Shown: positions 1-8,825, counted from the stretch's first letter. The stretch is 48,914 bases of DNA from Streptomyces sp. MUM 2J (GCF_022414535.1 NZ_JADWYM010000048.1:1-48914); one strand, 5' to 3'. Numbers and translations are program-made. Notes: generated by a model not told the origin, from the sequence alone.

Positions 1-1
1 G

Positions 2-2356
2 GCGTGGGCCCGGCGCCTGGCGGGCGGGCGCGGTGCCGTGGAGGCGTCCGCGCCACAGCCGCCCGGCGCCGGACCGACCGACCCCGTGGCGCTCCGGCCG
101 GCCGCGCCGGGCGTACCGGAGGTGTGGCCGGACCCGGCGGCCCTGCTGCTCACGGCCCTGGGGCCGGGCCCGCGGCTGTGGGAACGCGGGCCGGGACACC
201 CGGAGGCCCTGACGGTGCGGCTCGGCACCACCGACCGCACGGCGCCCGACGGCTCGGGCCTGCTGCCCGCCGTGCCGGTGACCGCCGGGCTGCGCGAGGC
301 GGGTGCCCTGGGCCTGGCCGGGCCGCGTCCACGACTGTCCGGGCTGGCCCGCGCGGTGGTGGCCCAGCTGGCCGCGCTGCACTCGCCGGACGTCCTGGAG
401 ATCGTCCTGATCAGCGTGGACCGGTCCCGGTCCCTGCAGGAGCGCACCGCCGAGTGGTCGTGGCTCGGCTGGCTTCCCCATCTCCGGCCCGGACACGGCC
501 AGGACTGCCGTCTGCTGCTCGCCCACGACCGCGAACAGGCCGCCGCCCGGACCGACGAACTGCTGCACCGCCTCGCCGAGGTCACCGAGCGGGGCATGAC
601 AGGAGCGGTACCCTCCGTCCCCCGGCAGGCGGACGCCCCCGGCCCGGCCACCGGGGCCTCCCCCGAGTCGTCAGCGGCCGCACGTCGCCCGTCCTGGGCC
701 CACGCCGGCTACGGCGCCGACCCGGCGGCCGCCGCCTTCCCCGGCCCGTACACCGTGGTCGTCGTGGACGGCGATCCCGGTGGCCCGGGGCTGCACGAGG
801 CCGTGGCGCGGCTGGCGGCCGACGGCCCGCGCGCCGGGATCCACGTGGTGTGCCTGGCGGAGACGGACCCGGCGTCCCCCACGTTCCCCGTGGCCGAGAC
901 GTACCGGGCGGCGTGCGAGGCGTCCCCGACCTTCGGCGAGTGCGGTGCCGTCGCACTGCTCAGCGGCGACGTGGCCACGACGCTGCGGCTGCTGCGCGTC
1001 GCCCGCGGTGCGCCGGCCCCGGCCGGCAACGGCACCCTCGCCACCGTCGACGCGGTCTCACCGGCCTGGGCGGAGCGCTTCGCCCGCGCCCTGGCACCCC
1101 TGAGGCCCGACGGCCCCACCGAGCGGCACGCGCGGGTGGCGGCGCCGCTGCCGCAGTCGGCGCGGCTGCTGGACGAGCTCGGGCTGGCCCGGGCAACACC
1201 GTCGTCCCTGATGGCCCGGTGGGCGGACGCGGCCGACGACACCGACGCGCTCGGCGGCCGGGCCCGCGCCGTGCTGGGCGCCGGCCCGCGCGGCCCGGTC
1301 GGTGCCGACCTGGCCGCCGACGGCCCGCACCTGCTGGTCGAGGGGCCGCAGGGCAGCGGGCGGACGGAGCTGCTGCGGTCCGTGGTCGCGTCGCTGGCCG
1401 CCGCCGAGCGGCCGGACCGACTCGCCGTCGTGCTGCTGGACGGCCGGGACCGGGTCGGCGACCCGGGCGAGGGGCTGCGGGTGTGCACGGACGTACCGCA
1501 CGTGACCACCCACCTCATCGCCAGCGACCCCGTGCGGATGCGGGAGTTCGCCCAGGCTCTGAGCGCCGAGCTGAAGCGCCGGGCGGAGCTGCTGGGCCGC
1601 TCTGGGTTCACCGAGTGGCACCGGCACCGCGAGGTGTCCGGGCGGATCGTCGCCCAACGCGCTCCGGAGACCTCGCGCACGGCGTCCCCCGCCCGGACCG
1701 CCGGCACCACGACCGCCACGGCCGCCCCCTCCGGTGGCACGCCCGTCACCCCGGCCGCCGCCTCCGGCGACATAGAGACCCCGCCCACCTCCACACTCCG
1801 CCTGCGCCCCTCCGCCGCGCGGCGACAGCCGGAGACGGCACCGCCGCTGCCGCGGCTGGTGGTGGTCGTGGACGATCTGGACGCCCTGGCCGCGCCCGCC
1901 CTGGGCTCGCCCGGACGGCCCGCCGCCGGTTCGGTGATGCGGGCGCTGGAGGCGGTGGCCCGGGAGGGCGAGCGGCTCGGCGTGCACCTGGTGGCCGCCA
2001 CCGGCCCGGGCGGCCGTACGGCGGAGACGGAACCGGCCCGGCGGGCCACCCTGCGGGTCGTCCTCGACGCCCCCGGCTCCGGCCCCGACGACCCCGCACC
2101 AGGGCGCGGGCGGCTGACCGGCGCGGACGGCCGGGCCACCCCGTTCCAGGCCGGGCGCGTGACGGGCCGTATCCCGCGTACGGCGACGCTGCGCCCGACG
2201 GTCGTCGCGCTGGAGTGGCACCGGATGGGCGATCCGCCCGCCCGCCGCCCCGTCCGGGAACTCGGCAACGGCCCCACCGACCTCGCCCTGCTCGCCAGCG
2301 CTCTGGAGCGGGCGGCACGCGAGGTGTCCGCGGCACGGGTGCCGTCACTGCTGTAG
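2..2356 (+). CDS. FtsK/SpoIIIE (EccC-like) ATPase, 5' truncated by window
   Basis: The frame is open from base 2 with no stop upstream, so the gene starts before the window; 784 residues are visible. The GTG at 38 is probably internal. A P-loop-like motif GPQGSGRTEL lies at 1343-1372 and a Walker B-like stretch LVVVVDDLDAL near 1857-1889, as in the degenerate second and third ATPase modules of EccC/EssC proteins. The Walker A lysine is replaced by arginine (CGG at 1361), so this module may bind nucleotide poorly. An earlier Rossmann-like segment (about 350-1000, YTVVVVDGDPGG) resembles the region following the membrane part of such proteins. A Pro/Thr/Ala-rich linker at about 1660-1830 interrupts the ATPase core. 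In this family the proteins act as membrane-associated DNA or protein pumps; Streptomyces relatives often carry an N-terminal FHA domain, which would lie outside the window. Family assignment is fairly sure, substrate unknown. Confidence 0.75.
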   Translation, partial: AWARRLAGGRGAVEASAPQPPGAGPTDPVALRPAAPGVPEVWPDPAALLLTALGPGPRLWERGPGHPEALTVRLGTTDRTAPDGSGLLPAVPVTAGLREAGALGLAGPRPRLSGLARAVVAQLAALHSPDVLEIVLISVDRSRSLQERTAEWSWLGWLPHLRPGHGQDCRLLLAHDREQAAARTDELLHRLAEVTERGMTGAVPSVPRQADAPGPATGASPESSAAARRPSWAHAGYGADPAAAAFPGPYTVVVVDGDPGGPGLHEAVARLAADGPRAGIHVVCLAETDPASPTFPVAETYRAACEASPTFGECGAVALLSGDVATTLRLLRVARGAPAPAGNGTLATVDAVSPAWAERFARALAPLRPDGPTERHARVAAPLPQSARLLDELGLARATPSSLMARWADAADDTDALGGRARAVLGAGPRGPVGADLAADGPHLLVEGPQGSGRTELLRSVVASLAAAERPDRLAVVLLDGRDRVGDPGEGLRVCTDVPHVTTHLIASDPVRMREFAQALSAELKRRAELLGRSGFTEWHRHREVSGRIVAQRAPETSRTASPARTAGTTTATAAPSGGTPVTPAAASGDIETPPTSTLRLRPSAARRQPETAPPLPRLVVVVDDLDALAAPALGSPGRPAAGSVMRALEAVAREGERLGVHLVAATGPGGRTAETEPARRATLRVVLDAPGSGPDDPAPGRGRLTGADGRATPFQAGRVTGRIPRTATLRPTVVALEWHRMGDPPARRPVRELGNGPTDLALLASALERAAREVSAARVPSLL

Positions 2357-2519
2357 GGCGCGGCCAGGGTCCGGCCACCCGGCAGTCCGAGCCAGGACGT
2401 GGGGACTTCGGCCACCGCAGCTCACCCTGCCCCGGTCCCACCGCACCCGCCCACTGGTGTGCCGGCGCACCGGGCACGACGGCGGCGCACCAGCGCAACG
2501 GACCTCCACGGCGGTCCCC

Positions 2520-2555
2520 GCCCCTCCCCCGGCCCCGGCGACCGCGGGGAGGGGC
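2520..2555 (+). terminator. Stem-loop after FtsK-like gene
   Basis: A 10-bp perfect stem (GCCCCTCCCC at 2520-2529 with GGGGAGGGGC at 2546-2555) and a 16-nt loop, without a T-tract, as is common for Streptomyces terminators. It lies about 165 bp after the stop of the ATPase gene. Confidence 0.35.
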
Positions 2556-2574
2556 CGTTCCCGTGCGCCCGACG

Positions 2575-2610
2575 CCTCGTCACGAGGCGGTCACGATCGC
2601 CCACTTGACA
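2575..2610 (+). promoter_or_regulatory. Palindrome and -35 element before sugar ABC lipoprotein gene
   Basis: CCTCGTCACGAGG (2575-2587) is a perfect palindrome with one central base; TTGACA follows at 2605-2610. Spacing suggests a repressor site just upstream of or within the promoter. No -10 of good quality was found, so the start point is not placed. Confidence 0.3.
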
Positions 2611-2704
2611 CCGTATGCGCTCTTGCCGACCCCCGTGCCCGGGCGTAGACCGGAGCGCACGGGACAGCGCTCGACGTTCGACGAGATCGAAGAACGGGGC
2701 AGTC

Positions 2705-4093
2705 ATGCGCAGCACGAGCAGCACATACCGGACAAGCAGGGCAGGGCGCAGGGTCGCGAGGACCGCCGCAGCCGTGGCGGCGGGCGCCCTGGCCCTCTCG
2801 CTCACCGCCTGCGGGGGCGGCGACGACAAGAGCGACGGCAGCGGCGGCAAGGGCACGCAGGGCGGCGGCTCCCTCACCCTCCCCCGGCTCGACGGCACGA
2901 CCCTGGAGGTCGCCGCCGTCTGGACGGGCGACGAGCAGAAGAACTTCAAGAAGGTCCTGGCGGAGTTCACCGCCCGCACCGGCGCGAAGGTGACCTTCGT
3001 GCCCGCGCAGGACCCGATCGTCAACTTCCTCGGTTCGAAGATCGCGGGCGGTCAACCGCCGGACGTGGCCCTGCTCCCACAGCCCGGGGCCATCAAGCAG
3101 GCCGTGGACAAGGGCTGGGCCCAGCCGCTCGGCCCCGACGTCCGCTCCGAGCTGGCCAAGAACTACTCGCAGGGCTGGCAGGACATCGGCAAGGTCGGCG
3201 GCAAGCAGTACGGCGCCTACTACAAGGCCGCGAACAAGTCCCTGATCTGGTACAACGCCAAGGTCTTCGAGAACGCGGGCGCGAGCGAGCCGACGACGTG
3301 GCAGGAACTGCTGACGACCGCGCAGACGGTGTACGACTCCGGTGTCACCCCGTTCTCCGTGGCGGGCGCCGACGGCTGGCCGCTGACGGACTGGTTCGAG
3401 AACGTCTACCTCTCCCAGGCGGGCCCGGAGAAGTACGACCAGTTGGCCCGGCACGAGATCAAGTGGACGGACCCCTCCGTGCGGGACGCGCTGACCGCGC
3501 TCGCCCAGGTCTGGGGGAAGAAGGGCTGGGTGGCGGGCGGCAGCACGGGCGCCCTGCAGACGTCGTTCACCGACTCCGTGGAGCAGACCTTCACCGGCGG
3601 CGACCAGCCGAAGTCGGCGATGGTGTACGAGGGCGACTTCGTGCAGGTGAACATCGGGCAGACCAAGGCCCGGGTGGGCACGGACGCCAAGGTGTTCCCG
3701 TTCCCGGCCGCCGGGGACACCGCGCCCGTGGTGACCGGTGGCGACGCGGCGGTGATCCTGAAGGACTCACCGGGCGCGCAGGCGCTGGTGAAGTTCCTGG
3801 CCTCGCCCGACGCGGCGACGATCCAGGCGAAGCTCGGCGGCTATCTCTCCCCCAACAGGAACGTGCCGAACTCCGCCTACCCGAACGAGGTACAGCGGCG
3901 GATCGCCAAGGCCCTGATCGACTCGGGCGACGACTTCCGCTTCGACATGTCCGACCAGGCGCCGCAGTCCTTCGGCGGCACACCGGGCAAGGGCGAGTGG
4001 AAGGACCTGCAGGACTTCCTGGCGAACCCGTCCGATGTCGCGGGCGCGCAGCGCAAGCTGGAGGCCGACGCGGCCGCCGCCTACGGGAGCTGA
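2705..4093 (+). CDS. Sugar ABC transporter substrate-binding lipoprotein
   Basis: 462 residues. The start is ATG 2705, chosen because it gives an ideal Streptomyces lipoprotein signal: twin arginines at 15-16, a hydrophobic core of about residues 20-33, lipobox LTAC with the lipidated Cys at 36, then a Gly/Asp/Ser-rich linker. The mature part (TLEVAAVWTGDEQKNFKKV, later QPPDVALLPQPG and WYNAKVFENAG) is typical of cluster B/MalE-type extracellular solute-binding proteins that capture sugars outside the membrane. It ends 4 bp before the GTG of the first permease, so the three genes form an operon. The sugar cannot be told from sequence. No ATPase gene follows; in Streptomyces such importers commonly share the MsiK ATPase (established for several systems, inferred here). 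Confidence 0.9.
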   Translation: MRSTSSTYRTSRAGRRVARTAAAVAAGALALSLTACGGGDDKSDGSGGKGTQGGGSLTLPRLDGTTLEVAAVWTGDEQKNFKKVLAEFTARTGAKVTFVPAQDPIVNFLGSKIAGGQPPDVALLPQPGAIKQAVDKGWAQPLGPDVRSELAKNYSQGWQDIGKVGGKQYGAYYKAANKSLIWYNAKVFENAGASEPTTWQELLTTAQTVYDSGVTPFSVAGADGWPLTDWFENVYLSQAGPEKYDQLARHEIKWTDPSVRDALTALAQVWGKKGWVAGGSTGALQTSFTDSVEQTFTGGDQPKSAMVYEGDFVQVNIGQTKARVGTDAKVFPFPAAGDTAPVVTGGDAAVILKDSPGAQALVKFLASPDAATIQAKLGGYLSPNRNVPNSAYPNEVQRRIAKALIDSGDDFRFDMSDQAPQSFGGTPGKGEWKDLQDFLANPSDVAGAQRKLEADAAAAYGS

Positions 4094-4097
4094 CGCC

Positions 4098-5453
4098 GTG
4101 GCGCAGGCAGCGGCGGGTGGGGCCGCGGACACCGCGGCCCCACCCCCTGCACCCCGTACGCGCAAGAGCGTGACCGGCACCCGCAGAACCGCGGCGGCGC
4201 TCTTCCTGCTGCCCGCGCTCGTGCTGCTGGGAGCGCTCGTGGTGTACCCGATCGGGTACTCGGTCGTGCGCAGCCTCTACGACCGGTCCGGCGACTCCTT
4301 CGCCGGTGTCGACAACTACCGGGCGCTCTTCACCGACGACGGCATCCGCACGGCGCTGCGGAACAACGTCGTCTGGGTGGTGTTCGCCCCGACGATCGCC
4401 ACCGCGCTCGGGCTGGTCTTCGCGGTACTGACCGAACGGGTGCGCTGGGGCACCGCGTTCAAGCTGATCGTCTTCATGCCGATGGCGATCTCCATGCTCG
4501 CCGCCGGCATCATCTTCCGGCTGGTGTACGACCAGGATCCCGACAAGGGCGTCGCGAACGCGGTGTGGGTCGGCGTGCACGACACGTTCGCCGAGTCGTC
4601 CGCCTTCCCCAGGGCGCACCCGGGCCGCGATTCACCGCTGCAGCCCGCCGGCGGCGGGGCCTTCGTCACCCGGGCGGCCGTGCACACCGGGGAGACGGTC
4701 GTGCTGCCGCTGGTGGGCGTCGCACCCGACCGAATGCCAAGCAGCGCGAAGAACGCGGTCCCGCCGGCTCCACAGCCGGGGAAGATCACCGGTACCACCT
4801 GGCAGGACTTCACCCGCGGCAGGGGTGTCGGCACGCTCGCCGGGGTCGACCCCGGCGAGCTGGGCTATGCCGGCATGCGGATCGAGGCGGTCCGGGACGG
4901 CACGGTGGTCGCCTCGGCGACGGCGGCCCCGGACGGCACGTTCACGCTGCCGTCCGCCGCGGACGGGGCGCACCTGCGCCTGCCGGCGAGCAACTTCAAG
5001 GAGCCGTACAACGGGCTGGACTGGCTCGGGCCGTCCCTGGTGACGCCGGCGATCATCGGGTCGTACATCTGGATGTGGGCGGGCTTCGCGATGGTGCTGA
5101 TCGCGGCGGGGCTCGCGGGCATCCCGCGCGACCTGCTGGAGGCGGCGCGGGTCGACGGGGCCAACGAGTGGCAGGTGTTCCGCCGGATCACGGTGCCGCT
5201 GCTGGCTCCGGTCCTGGGGGTCGTGACCGTCACCCTGATGATCAACGTGCTGAAGATCTTCGACCTGGTCTTCATCATCGCCCCCGGTTCCTCCCAGGAC
5301 GACGCCGACGTGCTCGCCCTGGAGCTGTACCGCAAGGGCTTCTCAGAGGACGAACCGGGCATCGCGAGCGCCATCGCGGTGTTCCTGCTCCTCCTCGTGA
5401 TCCCGGTGATGTGGTTCAACATCCGGCGGCTCAGGCGGGAGGTGCGGCGATGA
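4098..5453 (+). CDS. Sugar ABC transporter permease (MalF-type) with extracytoplasmic insert
   Basis: 451 residues; GTG 4098 is 4 bp after the lipoprotein stop. The core MalF-like topology is visible: TM1 at about 32-58, TM2 at 90-112, TM3 at 121-143, TM4 at 313-338, the EAA coupling loop (RDLLEAARVDGANEWQVFRR, 344-363), then two more TMs. Usual family length is about 300; the excess is an insert of about 155 residues between TM3 and TM4 (residues about 155-310), predicted outside the cell. Its second half (AGMRIEAVRDGTVVASATAA then DGTFTLP) reads like a small beta-sandwich of the carboxypeptidase-regulatory/CNA-B style. The reading frame and codon bias are maintained across it, so it is not a frameshift. 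E. coli MalF also has a large periplasmic loop (P2), but that sits between core TM1 and TM2. The stop overlaps the next gene (ATGA). Confidence 0.9.
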   Translation: MAQAAAGGAADTAAPPPAPRTRKSVTGTRRTAAALFLLPALVLLGALVVYPIGYSVVRSLYDRSGDSFAGVDNYRALFTDDGIRTALRNNVVWVVFAPTIATALGLVFAVLTERVRWGTAFKLIVFMPMAISMLAAGIIFRLVYDQDPDKGVANAVWVGVHDTFAESSAFPRAHPGRDSPLQPAGGGAFVTRAAVHTGETVVLPLVGVAPDRMPSSAKNAVPPAPQPGKITGTTWQDFTRGRGVGTLAGVDPGELGYAGMRIEAVRDGTVVASATAAPDGTFTLPSAADGAHLRLPASNFKEPYNGLDWLGPSLVTPAIIGSYIWMWAGFAMVLIAAGLAGIPRDLLEAARVDGANEWQVFRRITVPLLAPVLGVVTVTLMINVLKIFDLVFIIAPGSSQDDADVLALELYRKGFSEDEPGIASAIAVFLLLLVIPVMWFNIRRLRREVRR

Positions 5454-6364
5454 CCGCGGAAGCCGGACGTCTCGGCAGGGCGGCACCCGAGCCGGCACCC
5501 GCAGCCGGGGCGCGGCGGTCCCTCGCCGCGCGGCTGACCGCGGCGGCCGGCGGCGGGGCGGTGCGGGCCGTCCTGATCGTCGTCGCGCTGTTCTGGCTGG
5601 TGCCGACCGTCGGCCTGCTGGTCTCCTCGCTGCGCGCGCCCGCGGACATGAGCGCGAGCGGCTGGTGGACGGTGCTCGGCGAACCGTCCCGGCTCACCTT
5701 CGGCAGCTACCGTCACCTGCTGGAGAACCCCGACATCACCGACGCGCTCCTCAACACGGTGCTGATCACGGTCCCGGCGACGGTCCTGGTGGTGGCCATC
5801 GGCTCCCTCGCCGGCTACGCGTTCGCGTGGATGGAGTTCCCCGGCCGCGACTGGTGGTTCCTGATCGTGGTGGGTCTGCTGGTGGTGCCCGTGCAGGTGG
5901 CCCTGATCCCGATCGCCGAACTCTTCGGCACGCTGGGCCTGTTCGGCACGGTGTCCGGGGTCGTGCTGTTCCATGTCGGCTTCGGCCTGCCGTTCGCGGT
6001 GTTCCTGCTGCGGAACTTCTTCGCGGAGATCCCGCGCGAGCTGCTGGAGGCGGCCCGCCTGGACGGCGCGGGCGAACTGCGTTTGTTCGCACGGGTCGTG
6101 ATGCCGCTGGCCGGTCCCGCGGTCGCCTCGCTCGGCATCTTCCAGTTCCTGTGGGTGTGGAACGACATGCTGGTCGCGCTGGTGTTCACCAAGGCGGGTA
6201 CGCAGCCGATCACGGTCGCCCTGCAGACGCAGGTACGGCAGTTCGGCAACAACGTCGACGTCCTCGCGCCCGGCGCGTTCATCTCGATGGTGATCCCGCT
6301 GGTCGTGTTCTTCGCGTTCCAGCGGCAGTTCGTGTCCGGCGTGATGGCTGGCGCCGTCAAGTAG
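5450..6364 (+). CDS. Sugar ABC transporter permease (MalG-type)
   Basis: 304 residues; the ATG overlaps the upstream stop as ATGA, implying translational coupling. A short Ala/Arg-rich cytoplasmic N-terminus is followed by six predicted TMs starting with VRAVLIVVALFWLVPTVGLL, and an EAA loop IPRELLEAARLDGAGELRLF contacts the ATPase. The protein ends VSGVMAGAVK, a typical MalG-like terminus (Q..FVSGVMAGAVK). With the preceding permease it forms the membrane channel of a carbohydrate importer. The operon ends here without an ATP-binding subunit, and a strong hairpin follows at 6387-6422. Confidence 0.93.
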   Translation: MTAEAGRLGRAAPEPAPAAGARRSLAARLTAAAGGGAVRAVLIVVALFWLVPTVGLLVSSLRAPADMSASGWWTVLGEPSRLTFGSYRHLLENPDITDALLNTVLITVPATVLVVAIGSLAGYAFAWMEFPGRDWWFLIVVGLLVVPVQVALIPIAELFGTLGLFGTVSGVVLFHVGFGLPFAVFLLRNFFAEIPRELLEAARLDGAGELRLFARVVMPLAGPAVASLGIFQFLWVWNDMLVALVFTKAGTQPITVALQTQVRQFGNNVDVLAPGAFISMVIPLVVFFAFQRQFVSGVMAGAVK

Positions 6365-6386
6365 CCGCGCACATACGGGAGATCGA

Positions 6387-6422
6387 GTGCGGGGGCGGCC
6401 GGACACCGGTCCGCCCCCGCAC
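6387..6422 (+). terminator. Terminator of sugar ABC operon
   Basis: Perfect 12-bp stem GTGCGGGGGCGG (6387-6398) with CCGCCCCCGCAC (6411-6422). The loop contains a further CCGG/CCGG pairing that can extend the stem. It sits 23 bp after the permease stop. Confidence 0.6.
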
Positions 6423-6533
6423 CGCTGCGGCGCGGTCCCCCGGATGCCGCAGGGCCCGTAACCAAGTCGTTCCGGCCGCCGTTGCCGGGCACGGCCGCGC
6501 CGTGACGGCGGGGCCGACCGCCCGCGCCGACCC

Positions 6534-8825
6534 ATGGATGTCCCGTTGCCCAGGTTCAGTGTCATCGTCCCCGCCCACCAGGCCCAGGCGTACCTTCCCG
6601 GGTGCCTGGAATCGGTGCTGTCGCAGTCGTACGACGACATCGAGGTGATCGCGGTCGACGACGGCTCGCCGGACGCGTGCGGCGCGCTCATCGACGAGTG
6701 CGCGGCCCGGGACCCGCGGGTGAAGGCCGTGCACCTGCCGGAGCGTGCCGGCCCGGGCGGGGCCCGCACCGCGGGGGCGGCCCGGGCGGGCGGCGACTAC
6801 CTGCTCTTCCTGGACGCGGACGACACGCTCACCCCACACGCGCTGCGCGCGATCGCGGACCGCCTGAAGGAGACCGGCGACCCCGACGTGCTCGTCCACG
6901 GCTCGGAGTGGGTGCGCCGGGACGGCCGGGTGGAGTCCGGGACGGCCCCGCTCCGGCTGACCGAGCAGGGCCCGGCCCCGTTCCGGCTGGAGGACCGGCC
7001 GGGGCTGCTGCGCGGGCCGGGGGCCGCCCGGGACACGGTCTGCCGACGGGAGTTCGCCGAGCGGGAGGGGCTCTCCTTCCCGGCCGGCCGCCACGCGGAG
7101 ACCGCCTGGACCTGTCCGCTGCTGATGGCAGCCGAGTCGATCGCCACCCTGGACCGGGTGTGCGTGCACCACCGCCGGCACCGGCCGGGCAGCGCCCCCG
7201 GTCCGCTCGGCCGGGGCGACTTCGACGTCTTCGCGCAGTACGACCGGGTCTTCGCGTTCATCGGGCAGCGCCCGGAACTGGCGGTGTGGCGGCCGGTGCT
7301 GTTCCGCCGCATGGTGGACCACGTCTCGGCCCTCTTCACCGGGCCCGGCCGCCTGCCGCGCGGCACCCATGCCGAGTTCCTGCTCCTGGCCCGCGCCCAC
7401 TACCGCCGCCACCGCACCCCGGGCACCCCGGTCCCGCTCGCGTCCCGGCTGCGCCACACCCTGGTCCGGTTCGGGCTGCACCGCACCTTCCGGCTGCTGC
7501 GCCTGGGCACGGCCGTGCACGCCCGCCTCGGCAAGGCCGCCACCAGGACCGCCCGCACCGTGCGGGCCGGACTGCTCCGCCTGCACTACCGCGTCCAGCT
7601 GCGCCTGCCGCTCCGCGCCGACCTGGCCGTCTTCGCCGCGCACGGGGGCCGCGGGTACGGCTGCAACCCGGGCGCGCTGGAACGGGCGTTCCGCACGTTC
7701 GCCCCGCACATCCGCACGGCGGTGGTCGCGGACCCCGCGCACCACCACACCGTGCCGCCGGGTCCGCGCCGCCTCACCCCCGGTACCGCCGCCTACTGGA
7801 CGGCGCTGGCCCGCTCCGCCTATCTGGTCCACAACGCGGACCCGGCCGACAACACGGGCCCGGACCGCCGGCTGGTCAAGCGGCGCGGCCAGGTGGTGGT
7901 GCAGACCCAGCAGGGCACCCCGCTCAAGCACATGGGGCTCGACCTGCTGGAGCGTCCGGCCGCGGCCGGCGGCACCGGCGTCGACGAGTTGCTCGCCCGC
8001 GTCGGCACCTGGGACTACGTGCTGTCCGCCAACCGGCACGCCACGCTCACCTGGGAACGCGTCCATCCGGGCCGGTACACCACGCTGGAGTACGGCCAGC
8101 CGCGCAACGACGCCTTCCAGACGGCCACCGCCCAGGACGTGGCCCGCCTGCGGGCCTGCCTCGGCGTCCCCGAGGGCTCGGTGGCGATCCTTTACGCGCC
8201 CACGTACCGCGACTACCGCCGCACCCAGCGCCCGCACCTGGACCTGGAGCGCCTCGTGCACAGCCTCGGGCCCCGCTTCGTGGTACTGGCCCGCGCCCAC
8301 CACCGGCAGGGCGGCCCGCTCGCCCCGGCGGCCGAACGGATCATCGACGTCTCCGGCCACCCGGGCGTGGAGGAGCTGTGCCTCGCCTCGGACGCCCTGG
8401 TCACCGACTACTCGTCGATCATGTTCGACTACGCCAACCTGGACCGCCCGATCGTCGTGTACGCCGACGACTGGGAGGTGTACCGGGAGACCCGGGGCGT
8501 CTACTTCGGCCTCCGGTCGTTCCCGCCCGGCGCGGTGGCGCGCAGCGAGGACGAACTGATCGACATCTTCGCCACCGGCCACTGGCGCGGCTCACGCTCG
8601 GCGCAGCTGCGAGCCCGGTTCCGGGAGCGGTTCTGCCCGTGGGACGACGGGCGGGCCGCCGAGCGGGTCGTACGCCGCGTGGTGCTGGGCCAGACGGAGC
8701 CGCTGCCCGTCGTCCCGCCCGGGGAGCGGCGTCCGGTGCCGTCGGCGGCGTCCTCGCTCGTACGTTCCCCGCTGGCCACCGTCCCGCAACCCGCCGGCTC
8801 CCCGACCGTCACCGAGAGCCACTGA
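6534..8825 (+). CDS. GT2 glycosyltransferase fused to CDP-glycerol glycerophosphotransferase-like domain (paralogue 1)
   Basis: 763 residues. Residues 8-130 form a GT2 (GT-A) domain: FSVIVPAHQAQAYLPGCLES, DDGSPD at 42-47, and metal-binding DAD at 94-96. Residues about 360-735 match the Glyphos_transf/TagF-TagB family: GTPLKHMG near 461-468, an RAHH motif, and VTDYSSIMFDYANLDRP. The family is membrane-associated and builds poly(glycerol phosphate) or similar teichoic-acid chains from CDP-glycerol. The residue equal to the catalytic His of TagF (motif HGTPLK) is Gln460 here, so transferase activity is doubtful; the R-x-H histidine is present. ATG 6534 is used; no good ribosome site is seen. It is the first of three similar genes. 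The segment 8389-8508 is identical to part of paralogue 2. Confidence 0.85.
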   Translation: MDVPLPRFSVIVPAHQAQAYLPGCLESVLSQSYDDIEVIAVDDGSPDACGALIDECAARDPRVKAVHLPERAGPGGARTAGAARAGGDYLLFLDADDTLTPHALRAIADRLKETGDPDVLVHGSEWVRRDGRVESGTAPLRLTEQGPAPFRLEDRPGLLRGPGAARDTVCRREFAEREGLSFPAGRHAETAWTCPLLMAAESIATLDRVCVHHRRHRPGSAPGPLGRGDFDVFAQYDRVFAFIGQRPELAVWRPVLFRRMVDHVSALFTGPGRLPRGTHAEFLLLARAHYRRHRTPGTPVPLASRLRHTLVRFGLHRTFRLLRLGTAVHARLGKAATRTARTVRAGLLRLHYRVQLRLPLRADLAVFAAHGGRGYGCNPGALERAFRTFAPHIRTAVVADPAHHHTVPPGPRRLTPGTAAYWTALARSAYLVHNADPADNTGPDRRLVKRRGQVVVQTQQGTPLKHMGLDLLERPAAAGGTGVDELLARVGTWDYVLSANRHATLTWERVHPGRYTTLEYGQPRNDAFQTATAQDVARLRACLGVPEGSVAILYAPTYRDYRRTQRPHLDLERLVHSLGPRFVVLARAHHRQGGPLAPAAERIIDVSGHPGVEELCLASDALVTDYSSIMFDYANLDRPIVVYADDWEVYRETRGVYFGLRSFPPGAVARSEDELIDIFATGHWRGSRSAQLRARFRERFCPWDDGRAAERVVRRVVLGQTEPLPVVPPGERRPVPSAASSLVRSPLATVPQPAGSPTVTESH
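8389..8508 (+). repeat. 120-bp perfect repeat, copy 1 (inside paralogue 1)
   Basis: Every base, including third codon positions, equals 10806-10925 in paralogue 2. It encodes the conserved SDALVTDYSSIMFDYAN... section of the glycerophosphotransferase domain. Flanking coding sequence of the two genes diverges at once, and paralogue 3 differs at many synonymous sites in the same section, so conservation of the protein alone does not explain it. Confidence 0.95.

Larger units (their letters stand above)
2357..2704. other. Intergenic region upstream of sugar ABC operon
   Basis: No convincing gene. It holds a GC-rich hairpin (2520-2555), a perfect 6-1-6 palindrome CCTCGTCACGAGG (2575-2587), a short repeat GTCACGA around 2579-2596, and a consensus -35 element TTGACA at 2605-2610. 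I see no matching -10 hexamer at 17-18 bp. The palindrome next to the -35 fits a sugar-responsive repressor operator for the downstream importer genes (inference). Confidence 0.5.

Noticed and set aside
4..4173. 1389-codon plus-strand frame across the FtsK-like and lipoprotein genes
   Set aside because: It passes through two unrelated genes in the wrong phase and has Arg/Gly/Pro-rich composition.
4557..5030. The permease insert as a frameshift or misassembly
   Set aside because: The frame is continuous, codon bias is normal, and TM4 resumes in phase; the insert also has a plausible beta-strand pattern.
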